Below are positions 1 to 13,116 of a stretch of DNA of 64,000 nucleotides, one piece after another. Where the stretch lies: positions 62,001 to 126,000 of the forward strand of contig OENT01000195.1 in the NCBI GenBank assembly GCA_900239685.1. The letters run 5' to 3'. Within the stretch, counting starts at the first letter, position 1. Every line of letters starts with the position of its first letter. The translations under genes were made by a program, and so were the position numbers. The notes beneath the pieces were generated by a model. The model did not search any database. It had not been told where the DNA came from and saw only the letters and a program-made list of their open reading frames with translations. Source of the DNA: Rotaria macrura. Its lineage: Eukaryota > Rotifera > Eurotatoria > Philodinida > Philodinidae.

Positions 1-1393
1 ATAATAATAAGTTTTCACTTTTCATCTTATACATATATATATATATAAATATATATAAAATAGACAAGAAAAGAAATGACAGGTAATGATATTTATGTAA
101 TCAATATATGTTGAGAGATTCTCCTCATTTACTATGCTCGCATACCTGAATAGCTAGAATAAATGATGTGGCAGAATTGTCGACAGATGATGTCTCTATG
201 CGGATGACATTAACGCATGAAGACTATACTAAGGAGAAGCAAAAAGTCAATGAAATCGAACAAAAATTATAACAACGTAATGCATGCGATCAGTAGTTTA
301 GAGTTAAGAGGAGTTCAATTGAATTTTTGAATGATGAACTAAATAAGAATGTGACGTTTCATTCAAATGTTCATTGGCGATGTCATAGTCTTTAAAAGAA
401 ATATATTCACGTTGTTCCTCTTGTTTGCAAAAAGATCATTAATAGAATTTTTCAAGAGAGAGAGAGTCAAGTAAAAGAAAAGATAAATCGAATGTAGGTA
501 CCCAATGTTATGTATTAGTCAATGTTTGATTTTTATAAGATAAACAAATTTTCTACATCATTCGTCAAAAAGATACTCTTCAAGCTCTCTAGATCATCAA
601 TACAGTCTTAGAATATGTTAAAAACGTATCACTTTTCATTTCATTCCATTCTACTTCAACGAATATGTTAAATAGAAAAATAACATAGAAGAAAACTGTA
701 GTGCACAATTTCTTTAGAAATCATGTATGAAACATACATATATTTTCCTCCGTCATTATTCTTCTATTGCAAAAGATATCAAATGAAAAATTTCTACAAG
801 ATCATAGTTTTTGTTGTTCAAAAATATCACACGAACATGATGTCTTCTTTTTACATATATTTGTGTATGAATTTAAATCGATAGGGAAAATCAAAGATGC
901 GTCTCTTTAGAACATTCGCCAACAATTCGATTTTAAAGGTATGCTTTTAAAATGTTCTAGAACAGGATTGATCTTACTGTTGAGGATACGTTCTAAGTTT
1001 ATCAAACAACTTGTTATTCGACACCATACAGTTCACACAAGTTAACTTATGCTATGTATAAGTTGTAGAAAGTTCAATTATGCATTTCATCCATCAATTC
1101 TCTTGTATCTTTATTTACATATAACCTGAAATAACACTCATCATAGCATTCATACATCACTAGCATCTAGATGAAAAGTAAAGATTAGATTCTGAAGTGC
1201 ATTGATACTTTTAGAAATGTTATCTATGTATCGGATCACTTTTGACTATAGTCCTATGGTTACTATGAGAAACGAGTTGACTCAAGAATTAACACTGACT
1301 AGGTTTTCATTCGAACAAAAAATTTGATTTGACAATTCAGTAAAGAGTTGTGTAACGTGATAATTAATATTCACATGTATTTTAAAGACTTTT
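1..1393. other. Non-genic flank with a possible decayed coding relic
   Basis: AT-rich sequence with an (AT)n tract near 40-58. On the + strand around 170-395 one frame reads as a hydrophilic, coiled-coil-like stretch (ELSTDDVSMRMTLTHEDY and onward) that is interrupted by stops. It then continues with FLNDELNKNVTFHSNVHW in the same frame. This could be a gene relic or chance. I recognise no family and see no other gene here. Confidence 0.3.
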
Positions 1394-4300
1394 TCATCGC
1401 ATTAAATTCAAAAATTTAATTCTTCTCCAACAATGTTTTCTATGATAAAAACGATAGCATACCCTATCAATATCGTCTACCAAATCTATAGCAGACACAG
1501 CATCATTAGTTGTTGTTGCTGATTTTGATGTAACTGTTTCAACAGACGTTGCTGGTATATCAGGTACGTATGTAATCGGTTCCGATAGAGATATGTCTAA
1601 GAATAATATTTAAATATGAAATGGATTTTAGTCGACATTTGTTCATAAGAATACATACTATTGGTTTTTGTTTCTGATTTCACATCTTTACTCTCATCAT
1701 CACTGACTAATACAATATCATCATCATCATCATTATCATCTTTATTATTGTTGGCAGCATTATTTTTCGATGATACTTGACCATTGCCAACTAATGGTTT
1801 ATTGATATTATTTTTTAAATCACCATTCAATTGGCCTGCATGAAATATGGGATGATGTATATTATGTGAGAAATCTGCTGACATTGGATTCAATGATGAT
1901 GGATGATGACCAAAATGATTTTGACGACGAAATTTTTTATGTAAATTATCGTTCATAGTTTGAAGAAATGCATCAGAATGTGGATCACGAACACCAAGTA
2001 AATCAACATTTGACTCATGAATGGCTAAAAACAATAGGATTTGGTAAATTTTAATTGTCAACATACTCAATTCACTGTTGAAGACGAATGTTATAGGTAC
2101 AGCTCACCGGATATGGTCGGTGTGTGAGTACAATAATTAGGAAACTCAAAAGTCTCTTAACAACATAAGATTGATGAATTAAATTAGAAATATTCCGTAA
2201 CTTTGATTGATCGGTTTACCAATTTAACGAATTATAATCGGTTCGGCTCTAGTCACGAAATTCTTGGATTCATTCAATTCCAATTTAGAATAACAAATAT
2301 ATATATATATATATGTATATATATGTTATGTAGAAGTATCTGATCTTGAACATCTCTCATATTTGCCAGAAATATGTTTTGCACGAAGAAAATAATTAGG
2401 TCTGTCCGAATGTGTGTCTTGCAGTCAAAGCTTCAATTCTGTAGAAAATAAGATGAATATTAAGTAAAAACATCAAAGTACAATATTGTTTTCTCTGATT
2501 TTGTTTTGTTACAAATCGTTCATTTGTATTTGATTTGAAAACAACTGAGTGAACCTATATCCGTAGTTATATCTCATAGCAATATACAAAGAAAACTTCA
2601 CTTTGATTGAAACTAACATCTTAGAAAATTTGATAACTATTACAATGATCGTACGAATCTCCAGAAAGATAGTATGCGAAAATTTAAGAGAATATTGTTA
2701 TGGACAAATACGTAGAATTAAATTAATGATACCTAAATGTTGATTGAATTTTTTAATACCATTTGTACGTATCAAGCGTTCATCATCATCATCATCAGAA
2801 CTTATATCTGATCTACCATCGTCATCATCATCATCATCAACAGCATCGATTTCGTCATCGACTTCATCACTTTCGTCCATTCCTTCACTTTCATCATCGA
2901 TTTCTTCTTCTTCATCATATTCTTCCATACGTTCATTCTCAGCTTCTTCTCCTTCTTCTTCATCATTATCATCGTCGCTTTGAGTAGCAAAAATTTCTAG
3001 AAATATTCACGATCAATAAAAATATTCGTCAAAAAGAATCGAAATCATTTTACGTTCAGCTCCGTCATCGTCTTCATCATCGACAATTTCAACTGGCCGT
3101 GTGTCGACTAATTTAGCTCGTTTACGTTGATGTTCTGATACTTCACTAAAGTGTTCTTTTTTATGTTCTACAGAAAAGAACAACAACGTTTAAAAACAAA
3201 CAAACGAAACACTACAAATCAATTATGTTTTTCTTCGATTTACCTTTAATTGGTTGTGCAAATGTTTCCATATTTGATTGTTGTGTTTGAGGTAATACTT
3301 CAAGAGTAGAATACGACATTGCAGTTGGTGCTGATAAAAATTCATTGACTGGTGCTGTTTCCATCGATGTATGATGAATTGCTGATTTCGAAATAGATTG
3401 AGGATTAATCAAAAGAGCTTGTTCTGTATTCATCATTGGCATTGCTGTTGATTCGATACTTGCAATCATTGGCATTGACGATGGTGCAAATATATTACGA
3501 AGTTCATGCGTTGTCATTGAATTGTTTATATTATTAGGAACAACTTTTCGTGGCTTATCCACATTTAAAAATGACCATGGTTGATATAACTGACTTGTAG
3601 AATCGTTGACTTGCTGCCATATAAGTTTTAATTTTCGTACGGCCATTTTAACCTTGAATAAAGCAGTTTTAATGTATATGGGAAAATCCACATGAGTTCG
3701 TACGAGCAGAAATTTTTCTCAAGCATTAAAAAACAACGGATATTCATCGATGATATTGTCTTTATGAATACTTGCTTCTCAATTTCCAAGAACTCATTCG
3801 AATTTCTATCAAGACATTTACTTACCAACTAAGAACAATAATTCATTTGAACACGAACAAATGACTACTCGTTACAGAATTTCATTTCTTTACATTGTAA
3901 CAAAAATATCGTCTGGCAGGTTACAGCAAATTCTCATCATAGAAGAAGACTATGAGGATGGACTATCAGTATAAATTTCGTTTATTTTCATTTAGTCAAA
4001 TCCAAGTCATTCGCAATTACATTGATCATTGTGGAAATTCAAAAAATGGAAACTCTTGTTAGGGTAAGCTGAAAGTTTAGCATACTGTTACAAAACGAAA
4101 CAACATGGAAATCAACATTCTATATGAAAGTTACACAGGTGTGCCCGTAAGCGTGTAGAATATCATGTTATTCTTTAACAAGCCTAACTGCATTGAATGA
4201 AAAACAAAAAATACTGTTCGTTTACAGAATTTCACCCTTGTTACGAAAATCGAAGTTTGAACTAGGATAAAAGTAAATAAAATTAAAAACAAACATACAA

Positions 4301-7300
4301 CCCTCCCCAACATCCGATTCTGCATCAAATGGTGTGGTTTTCATTAGAATCTCGAGGAAAAACAATTTTTCACATTTTCGAACCAGGAAAATTTTCGAAA
4401 ACAATCAAAATTTTTATTTTGTACAACTAAACAGTCCATTTTATTCCAAATATGACAAAAAAAAACAAATATTTGTATATCTATGAACAGAAACAGCATA
4501 AAATATTCAATAGTCTTAAAAACATCGCACTATTCGGATAGTAATGAAATTCCATAACGCAATAGTTTTAGGCAACAGATGAGAAAAGGAAATCAAACTA
4601 CACTGAAAATGAGTTTGTGTTCGATAGAGCTCATTGAAGTGTTGTCGGTATTTTGAAAATTAGTAACATAAGCGAGCAAAACACATTATAAGCAAGTTTC
4701 ATTAAAAATACAGATGGTTGGTAGAAGTATTATCCTGTTTCGTAGATCTCTAATATTTGTATCAATAGTCTATATTGAAAGAGTACTTTGTATTCTGTTA
4801 ATTCATATCTAACTAAAGATTTTTTATTCTACTCAGTTTTGTTTCATTTAAAGGTGTATTCCACTACTATCTTTCAGGCAAATTGTCGAGTTGATTTTTC
4901 TAAGAAAAATGTCGTGTGTCTGAAACATAGAGCGGCTCAGGAACAGAAATGTTCGCATTTCATTCACCATGGATCATGTTCTTTTTGTGCACTCAAAAGG
5001 TGAGTACACTCTAGAATCGGTCAGTGTGTCCGTCCGTTTACATGATAACTCTTTACAAATACATTTGATTGAGCTGAAATTTTGTGCACCGAATTGTCTC
5101 ATCAATATCTCGGTTGAGTTCGAAGATGAGAAGGATCCGACAACAAATGGTTGAGTTATCAAAAAAATTGTCATTATTGACCAAATAATCCCTGAGGGGA
5201 GGTACAGGGATTTTTTCAGAAAAACATTTTTTTCTCTGAATTATCCACAACGTATATAAATCGACTCAGTTTTTAACGCTGATTCCGAATCTGGTAATAG
5301 TTTTGCTTTCTAACAAAACATCACTTGAAAATTCACAAAAACTGCATCCAGAAACCAAATGCCTAGATATATCTCAGATGACTACTTGTTTTGGGGTTTC
5401 TCAAAAACGTTTACTAGGATACTTCTTCCGTATACAAATTGTAGAATGACTGATTTGACTCGTTCACTTTTTGAAGTACACATAACTCTCGGACTTAAGT
5501 CCGAGGTTTTCACTTTTATTTAATAGCAAACTCAATTTTCTCTAATTTAGAGTTCAAACCCTTCATAAGCATGGTTGACCGATGACTAATTTTAACCCGC
5601 TTGAATAATCCGATGTTCTTGATTTGAATAACATAGAAAATTTGTTTCTATTGAATGTCTCTCATCTAAAATATTCATTTCTTGTTTTTCTGTTTAATTC
5701 TAGCTAGATCCTACTAGTTATTTTCTTTTCACTCTCGATATACTATATATTGATCGAGATATGAATCAATCAACATAGAGTGAAGTACTTCAAGTACGTC
5801 TATTGTTTGGAGAATTCTTTTGTTCTCCATACAAATAGAACGATATTCTCCTTTGTTTTGTATCAATAGAGTTTCTTTTATTAATAAACATGAACGTTTT
5901 CAAAATTGAAAAAATTTCGTTCGTTTACTTAATAGAGCACCTAAAATGTAAACACACGTATGAGATTTGAATTTCTAATTATGCTCGATATCAAATATAA
6001 TATTTTTGGAATGTAGAACTAATATTTAAAAGCGCATGTCAATAGTTTCTTACTTAACTATGCTTATAATTTATTTCATGACAGTACTCTTCAAAAAAAA
6101 TAGAAAAAAAAAGCATTATTCTTACTTTAACAGATGAATCCAATAAATTTGCATTATCAATTAAATCTTTACTAACAGCAATAATTGTTGAACAATCAGG
6201 TCTTTCATTGATTAATAAACATTCAAGAATATTATATAAACCAACACGACATATTTCATCATCGTATGGTTTGTTTATAGTTGACTTAGTCGCTTGAATC
6301 ATCATCAATGTTTGTATAAAATGATTTTGAATAAGCTGATGAAAGAGAAAACAAATTTTGTTTTTTTTACTAGAAATAAAATAATACGTATCTTACAGTA
6401 TATTGATCTTTTGGTATGTGATCCGAATAAACATTGAGCAATTGTTGAGTACCTTATCGAATGAGAAGTTGCATATAGAGAAAAGAATAATTTCGAACGT
6501 ACATACAATTAATTACAATTCGAGATAGACTATGATCTGGTCTAGATAAATAAGCCATGGGTATTTTCGATCGTGTACGTACTGTTGAATCATTTATAAT
6601 CCAACGAATTAATTTTTGTAATATATCGACATCGATTCGTACTTGTCGATGAAATACTGCGATTAAATTCGTTAATAATTCATAAATATTTCTCGACAAT
6701 GTTCTACATGAGAAAAAAAAACAAAGAAAAGCATTTTTACATATTTAAAATACATAGGAAAAAAAAGATTATACTTACAAATATTCAGCTTGTGGACGTA
6801 CAAGATCAAGTAATGAAATGAATAATGTAAATATTGATCGAATATTAAACATAAACGACGATGGATTACTAGTGAAAATAATTTAATAAAAAAAAAAATA
6901 CAAATACTTTAACAATAACTAGTAGATACATACAATGTAACAAGTGCATCACATAATTGTACACAAGAAGCTAACAATATTGGCATATGTTGTTTCCGAT
7001 GAAGTGTATTCTAAATTAAATAATATCTATTACTAGAACAACGGTTTCAATCTTTAGGTTTTTATATGTAGTGTATTTTTATAATGATGATAAATATAGT
7101 TTCGAATTTATGAACACTAATCGTCAATAACCTTAGGGTATCTTTTCATACGAGAGAAAAAAATTAGTTTTCGAAACCGTCCTGTAACACATCAAACTTT
7201 TTGCTTGACTTTTATTCTCACACACATTTAGATAACTCTCTAATTTATTCTAGAAAATGAAAATAACTCATCGTTCAAATTATTTTCATCATATGGCCTC

Positions 7301-10300
7301 CAATGATTTCTTTTTCTTGGGCAAGGCAATCAAATTCTTTTCTCAATAAGATCGAATATATATGCAGTGGAAAAAAGACAAGTACTTTCGTTGTTGTATC
7401 CGAAGATGAATTTGAATAGAAATTTGAATTCTAAATTTCCATTGGAGAGTTTTCCAAACTTGTCTGAAGAACAAACAACATCAAATCAACTTAAAATCGT
7501 ATAGTAATTAAGATTATTAACGAAGTCGAACATAATTGATTTAGAATCCTCTTCGTAAGACTTTCACATTTCGTTTTGTATAGGGCTCTTTAGAGAATCT
7601 AAGTTTAATCAAGATACTGTATTCTACTCGAACATATTTTTATCAGATTCATGATAAAAATCCAGAATGTTTTTTTTCTCTTGCAATCGACTGTATCTAA
7701 CATTTTTTAGTGCTTTGACGCATAGAACATTCTGTCTTGTGTTGAATTTTTCTAAAAGTTGAAAAAATTAAAGTGTTAAATTACTGTGAAAATATTAGTT
7801 TTCCATAGATATTAATTTCTCAATCTTGACCGGAATGAGAATACTGACTTATTCGAGACTGTAGATATTTTTACATCTTATTGATCGACTAGATTTTAAT
7901 ACTGTATAGTGGTTGATATGAATATCAAGCTGTATTTTAGATATGTTAAAAATATTCGCTGTCTATGTGATGATAACTCTGGCTGAATGGAAAGTAACAT
8001 GTTGTAATTTTCACGGAAAATCGTGAGTATGCTACTAAAAGCAAAATATAAGAACACAGACGAATTGATAGTTTGCTTCTTTGATAAACTATATTACACG
8101 TTGTTTTAACTAGAGCATGATTATGGATACAATGCAGAAGGTAATATTCAAACAGCTCGCTTGAAGAAAACTATCGAACAGATATCTGATAATCTGCTTC
8201 AAAAAAAAACATCAATCTATTTCATCTATAATAAAACTATTTCTTTAACTAGTGACATACATTCCCTCTTTTAGTTCAATAGATTATCCCATGTCTGTCT
8301 AGATAACACAAGGTACAATCTATTTTTTTAACTTAATTGATTTTCAAGTCTTCTTATGAGAGGATTCTTTCAATAAGTCAACGAGTCTTTTTGACCACGA
8401 CGGTGTATTCGTAATAGATACTAGAATGTATTCAGTTTTTTATACTCAAAATATCATTCATTTAGTTTTCAATGAAACTAGAAAAAACAATGTTTTCTTC
8501 ATCATTCACTTACAATAATTTCTATCATCAACATTGACGTAAATCTTTTCTTTCATCTATCAAAATTAGTTAATTCGATAAGGTGAGCGTTTCTAATGTT
8601 GTCTATTCTAGCGCATGTTCAATTATTCGAAACTGTAAAATGTGCACAATCAACAAATCACATGTGCTGTGTGTAGTTTGAAGTCAAACGTTGATTGTTC
8701 CTATGATTATATGTCAACTACTCGACTGTATATATACACATTTTCGATTTTCTAATACTCATCAAATAAAGAGTGTATCGTCAATTTTGTAAAATGAAAA
8801 CAAAAAATTCCTTCTTACAAATTGTTGGCTATTAATCGATATGACTTTTGATATCAATTTAAATGTACGATCACATGATACTACTATCGGCGAATCCAAT
8901 TGCACACTATTATCAATTAATAAAAATCATTACGTTTAGTTAACTCAAACAAATATGTATACTCACTAGAAAAGATATCTCAATATATGACAACAATTAG
9001 AAAAGATGGCTGTATAATCGTTGGATGAAATAACGTCGCCGATTTCAGCTGTTAATGTTGTTTCAATATCAGTTACTTCTGAACAAAGATAATCTAAATG
9101 AAATAGAATAAGTTTGAAGTTAATATAAGAAAAGAAAATCTAGTATTTCGTCTTCTACCGTTGATTCCTGAATAAATTTGATCGATGAGAAGTGAAGCTA
9201 TTTTAAGATATCGATCATATTCATTTTTCCATGATTTCGCTTGTTTCGTAGTTGATGGTATACCAAGCACAGATAAATGAGCAATACATTTGCAACAAAT
9301 CTGTTCGAACACAAAACAAAACACTACGTATTTCTTTATTGTCATTTAGAAGAAATGATTTTCTACTTCGCTTGGACCAGCCATTTTCTTATAGACAATA
9401 CGAGGTAATAATGGACGAAATTTGTTCTTAAAAGAAAAATATTCAAGATCATTCATAGACAGATTTAATAAATCATATTATCACGTACAATGAGAAATGG
9501 TGAAAATTTTTTTGGATAATGCAACATACATTCGTAAAGGCATGTTGCTGAGAGCAATGGTGCCTAGAACAAAAATTGACGTATTTAATGATAATTGTAA
9601 TCATGTTTATCAATTCGAAATATTATAAAAATTGGAATAAATTATAAAAGTTCGAGGGGCGGAGGTCTGAATGCACTTGAAAGATTATAGTAGTAGAAAA
9701 AAAAGTTTATTTCTACTCGATTCATAACTAAAATTTTGTTAATACTGTATTGAATTGGATACTCATTGTCACACTCTTTCTTTCTTACATTCCTATAATA
9801 AATATTTAGAAAGTTACCAGATAATCTATACGATAGATTTCAAGTAAATTTTGATATGCGTAAAAAACAACAACGATTTTCATCACACTGACTCAATTTG
9901 AAAGCAGACACTATCTGAATTTTTACGTGTTGTCTCCTTGAAAATAGAAAAAAACATGATATTAGTTTTGATGTCGTATTTAAACTAACACATGGTTTTA
10001 AAAGAAATAAAAATTATTTTCATCTGTAGATCAACACTCGAAACAACTTAGCAATGTGTCACACGTTTGATTCTACAAGTTTTTAAGAATACTTTTTTCT
10101 CAAGAATAAAGACCCTTCGATCAATGCTAAAAATTCAAATAAACAATATAAACAGATGTGTATGATTATGATATTTTTCAACTAACCGTTGTGAAATGAT
10201 CAGCAGCAATCGTGATGATTTCTGAAATGTAGTCTTTTGACAGGAGTAATTCATCAATGATAGGACTTCTTTGAGATGCTTTAAGGTATGTTAATAATCC

Positions 10301-11496
10301 ACTTAAACCTATCTGTAACATTGTTCTTGATGTTGCATTCTAAATCAAAAGAGAAAAAAGAAACAATCGCTATTATAGATTTATCGACAAAAAATCGAGA
10401 GAGAAATTATTATTACAACAAGACATGAATAGAGTGCTTTAAGTCGAGTTTCAGCTTCCATCTCCAATTGATAATCATCTGGATCATCTTCAAAAAATTG
10501 ATGAAGCTCCACAAGTGAATTTCCTGTTGACCTAAGTAATACATGAAAATACGAAAGTAATAAATTAAAATTCGTTAGAGGTTAACAAACATTTTCTTCT
10601 TTTCACTGTTCGTTAATCAGCACCGGAAAAGAGCTGAGTATAGTAACATAGACAATATGGAATGAACTAACAAAATATACTACAATGTTATAATTTAATG
10701 ACTCATCGAATCATTGGTGAGCGAATAATTCGTATGTGAGGGAGCCACAAGTATGAACGATTCTTTCAACGTTGTTTTTCTAATCATTAGCTATCATACA
10801 TAGAAATAGATACTTCACTCAAACGTTTTTCATGTACAACTTATATCACTATAAAAGAATCGTTGATGAATGACAATGGAAATTTTGTAATGGCTACTGT
10901 GAACCAATAGGAGTTTTTCAATGAATTTAAATGCTTATTATTCGCGAGACAACTATGATATGATCAGTTTGTGAGGGAAAGAATTCTACTTTAGCATTTG
11001 GATATGAGCAATAACGACTAGCTGCATTTGTGCAGCATCAAGATGATATATGAATCCATTCTCTGGAGACCACGTAATAATGAGGAGAATCAATAATTCA
11101 CGTGCTGCTCGATCAAGTAACATTACACTGTTCCTACCGATGCTAGATGATTGCTGACTTCTGTTGTGTCAGAGAAGTCATCTCGAATATTTCTCATAGA
11201 AATATACGATTTTACTTATACCTACACTTAGTAAATATGATTGAAATAGAACGTTTCTGAATATAACTAACTTTTCTTTTTACCGTCCTCACTCTACGAA
11301 CAGTACTCAATACGAATGAAACGGAGTATTCGTTTTGTGAAGTTTGGATGATTGATTCAACGCTCTCTGTTTAGGAAGGAACTCCAGTTTAATCAACAAT
11401 TTCTCTATTATGTGTTTGAATAGCTTGAGAAAGCGTTGCAAATCTTGCTGCGTATAACCTCGATGAGTATCAAATGGCAGTATTCTCACAGCACTG
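1394..11496 (-). CDS. PELP1: PELP1/RIX1-like ribosome biogenesis factor, multi-exon, 5' end unresolved
   Basis: PELP1 family proteins scaffold the nucleolar/nuclear RIX1 (PELP1-TEX10-WDR18) complex for late 60S maturation. Exons read from high to low coordinate: 11496-11314, 11160-10990, 10531-10417, 10339-10197, 9563-9489, 9426-9367, 9300-9159, 9093-8967, 7010-6934, 6868-6779, 6703-6507, 6452-6397, 6335-6126, 3652-3244, 3167-3054, 2996-2733, 2024-1659, 1596-1394. Almost all junctions keep phase. The 8967/7010 junction does not, so an exon is probably missing there. The N-terminal half is helical repeats. The stretch CKCIAHLSVLG...AKSWKNEYDRYLKIASLLIDQIY matches the PELP1 CYSRL..LG..H.ESW...L..LL..L..LY pattern, and LYNILECLLINERPDC matches a later PELP1 helix. 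The C-terminal part is low complexity with a long Asp/Glu tract (2733-2996) and two hydrophobic-acidic motifs (PVEIVDDEDDD, DIVLVSDDES), as in SUMO-binding PELP1 tails. No start codon was found. The 3653-6125 intron carries repeat copy A. Confidence 0.72.
2298..2323. repeat. AT microsatellite
   Basis: Alternating AT/TA tract in an intron of the PELP1-like gene. Comparable tracts occur near 41970-41990, 47222-47247, 48708-48722 and 53354-53372. They are ordinary simple repeats for so AT-rich a genome. Confidence 0.8.
4981..5520 (+). mobile_element. Dispersed ~550 bp repeat, copy A (PELP1 intron)
   Basis: Aligns over its whole length with copies B (44907-45460, opposite strand) and C (52580-53133). 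Shared landmarks in order: CTTTTTGT..ACTC, GAGTACACTCTAGAATC, ATCCCTGAGG, AAATCGACTCAGTTTTTAAC, GCTGATTCCGAATCTG, GTACACATAACTCT, then the 18-bp perfect palindrome CTCGGACTTAAGTCCGAG and GTTTTCAC. Copy A is the most diverged: it lacks the CGGTCGGCCGACCG palindrome near the 5' end that B and C have. No transposase is present and no clear terminal inverted repeat was found, so it is probably a non-autonomous element. Ends are good to about 10 bp. Confidence 0.85.
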
Positions 11497-12273
11497 AAAC
11501 CATCAGTTCGAGTAATTTTGAATCAGCGACTGACACTAGAATAGCAGTATTACTATTTTCTTTGTAATATTTCAAATATAAAATATTATTTTTGAAACAC
11601 TATCGTATGGCCTTCAGCATGTTGAAAACTGAATCGTACGTGTGTTACATCTTTTCGCTCGGTTGTTTTTCTTTCTTATCATGAGTAGACTTCTCCTAGC
11701 ATTCGTTGTCATGTTTTCTATTCGTATCATCATTCCTGAACACATTAGTATTTCAAGGAACTTTGGACTGATTTGAGAATCACAGTATTCGATTAAAAAT
11801 TCGTAGCTACGTAGTGAGAGCTTGTTATTTCTTTAGATTAGCTAGTCTCATTGACTATCGAAACATTTACTAAAAATTTTGGCATTAATCTGAGTAGTTT
11901 TATTTGTTCATGAAACGACGAAGTTATTCTTTAGTCATGATACAATAAAACCTAACCAGTGCATGCGTTAGAATAACACGAAATCAATCGATTTCATTTT
12001 GTAATCGATGAACATTTAAAATTCGATTGACGAGCACAAGTGTGTCGTACATATTGCCACTGTGAGAATGAGTGCATCTTATTGATCGATTATCGGTGAT
12101 CTTACCATATTGTGACTCATTCTAACTGTTTGTACCCAGGCCATGTCGTTGCTTGTTAGAGGTATATTTATAGATGCTCGTCACTCTCAACAAACAGAAA
12201 GAAAAGAAAAATTGCCATAAAGATAAAGGCGTACACACGGCACGCATCCATCGGCACACACATATTGACGAAG
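11497..12273. other. Divergent intergenic region between PELP1-like gene and histidine phosphatase
   Basis: Holds the unresolved 5' end of the PELP1-like gene and the upstream region of the phosphatase gene on the other strand. A TATATTTATA stretch lies at 12163-12172, about 110 bp before the phosphatase ATG. No other gene was seen. Confidence 0.4.
12163..12172 (+). promoter_or_regulatory. Candidate TATA box of the histidine phosphatase gene
   Basis: TATATTTATA lies on the sense strand about 100 bp upstream of the ATG at 12274. The position allows a short 5' leader. In a genome this AT-rich such a match can arise by chance, so the call is weak. Confidence 0.25.
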
Positions 12274-13116
12274 ATGACGACACTAGGGAAAAAAAATGTC
12301 TACTTCGTTCGACATGGCGAACGGATCGATTGGATTGATAAAGAGTGGGTGGTAACGGCCGAGCGACCAACTGATCCTCCTCTATCGTCGTACGGTCTTC
12401 AGCAAGCTCATGAACTCGGAATATATGTCGCACGAATCCAGCCACGAATAAATCACATTTACGCGTCACCATTTTTGCGTACTATTCAAACGGCTCTACA
12501 GATAGCCCGTCAAATAAATAAGAATGCATCATCTACAGATGAAACTACAAAAATTCGACTTGAACCAGGTTATGGAGAATACTTTTATCCGGATCCTCGT
12601 CATCCATGGGATGACACGACTATATATCGATCGCCGCATCAACTCATGGAGCTATCGAAAAATATGACGGAGTTCGATGGAAATTATGATAGTGTCATTA
12701 AAGCTGATTATTATTTGAAAATGAGAATAGAAACTCGTGAACAGTTACGAGACCGTTTGAGACGTGTCATTAACTCGACGGTGAGTGCCGAAACGGGCGA
12801 CGTCAATATCCTGATTGTGACTCATGCAGCACCACTAATCGAAGCAGCAAGAATGATGGTGACGCTCAACAGAGAAAATCAACATTTAACGTCGCAAAAG
12901 AAAGAAGTCAAAGTCACAAACAATGAAAACACGTACACGTCACTTTCATCAAATATGCTTCCCATTCGTGCTGGCGTTTGCAGTTTGACTCATTTCGAAT
13001 ATGTGGACGACCATTGGAATTTGTCAAAAAATGGACTCAGCTCTTATTTATCGAGAGGTGAACAAAATATTTGGTTTTTTTCTGAAGATATGTTATTGTA
13101 TGCAGCGTTAGATTAA
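12274..13116 (+). CDS. Histidine phosphatase superfamily protein (UBASH3/PGAM-like fold), intronless
   Basis: A 280-aa protein in one uninterrupted exon. The branch-1 histidine phosphatase signature is clear: VYFVRHGERIDW near the N-terminus (phospho-accepting His14, with Arg13), then IYASPFLRTIQTA with the second active-site arginine, a downstream acidic segment, and LIVTHAAPLIEAARMM with the second catalytic His near residue 184. The family hydrolyses or transfers phosphate through a phosphohistidine. The overall arrangement (PLSSYGLQQAHELG after the RHG motif) is closest to the single-domain relatives of the UBASH3/TFC-tau95 group, but the substrate cannot be inferred. No SH3 or UBA domain is attached. 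ATG at 12274 is preferred; a TTG in frame upstream is not a plausible start. Being intronless among intron-rich neighbours is unusual and could reflect retroposition or acquisition. Confidence 0.85.
   Translation: MTTLGKKNVYFVRHGERIDWIDKEWVVTAERPTDPPLSSYGLQQAHELGIYVARIQPRINHIYASPFLRTIQTALQIARQINKNASSTDETTKIRLEPGYGEYFYPDPRHPWDDTTIYRSPHQLMELSKNMTEFDGNYDSVIKADYYLKMRIETREQLRDRLRRVINSTVSAETGDVNILIVTHAAPLIEAARMMVTLNRENQHLTSQKKEVKVTNNENTYTSLSSNMLPIRAGVCSLTHFEYVDDHWNLSKNGLSSYLSRGEQNIWFFSEDMLLYAALD

Noticed and set aside
2744..2990. Ser-, His- and Met/Lys-rich frames on both strands
   Set aside because: These are shadow frames of the GAA/GAT repeat that encodes the acidic tract of the PELP1-like protein.
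5491..5508. The CTCGGACTTAAGTCCGAG palindrome as a Helitron 3' hairpin
   Set aside because: No CTRR terminus follows at the expected short distance in any copy and no TC 5' terminus is evident, so a Helitron assignment is not supported.
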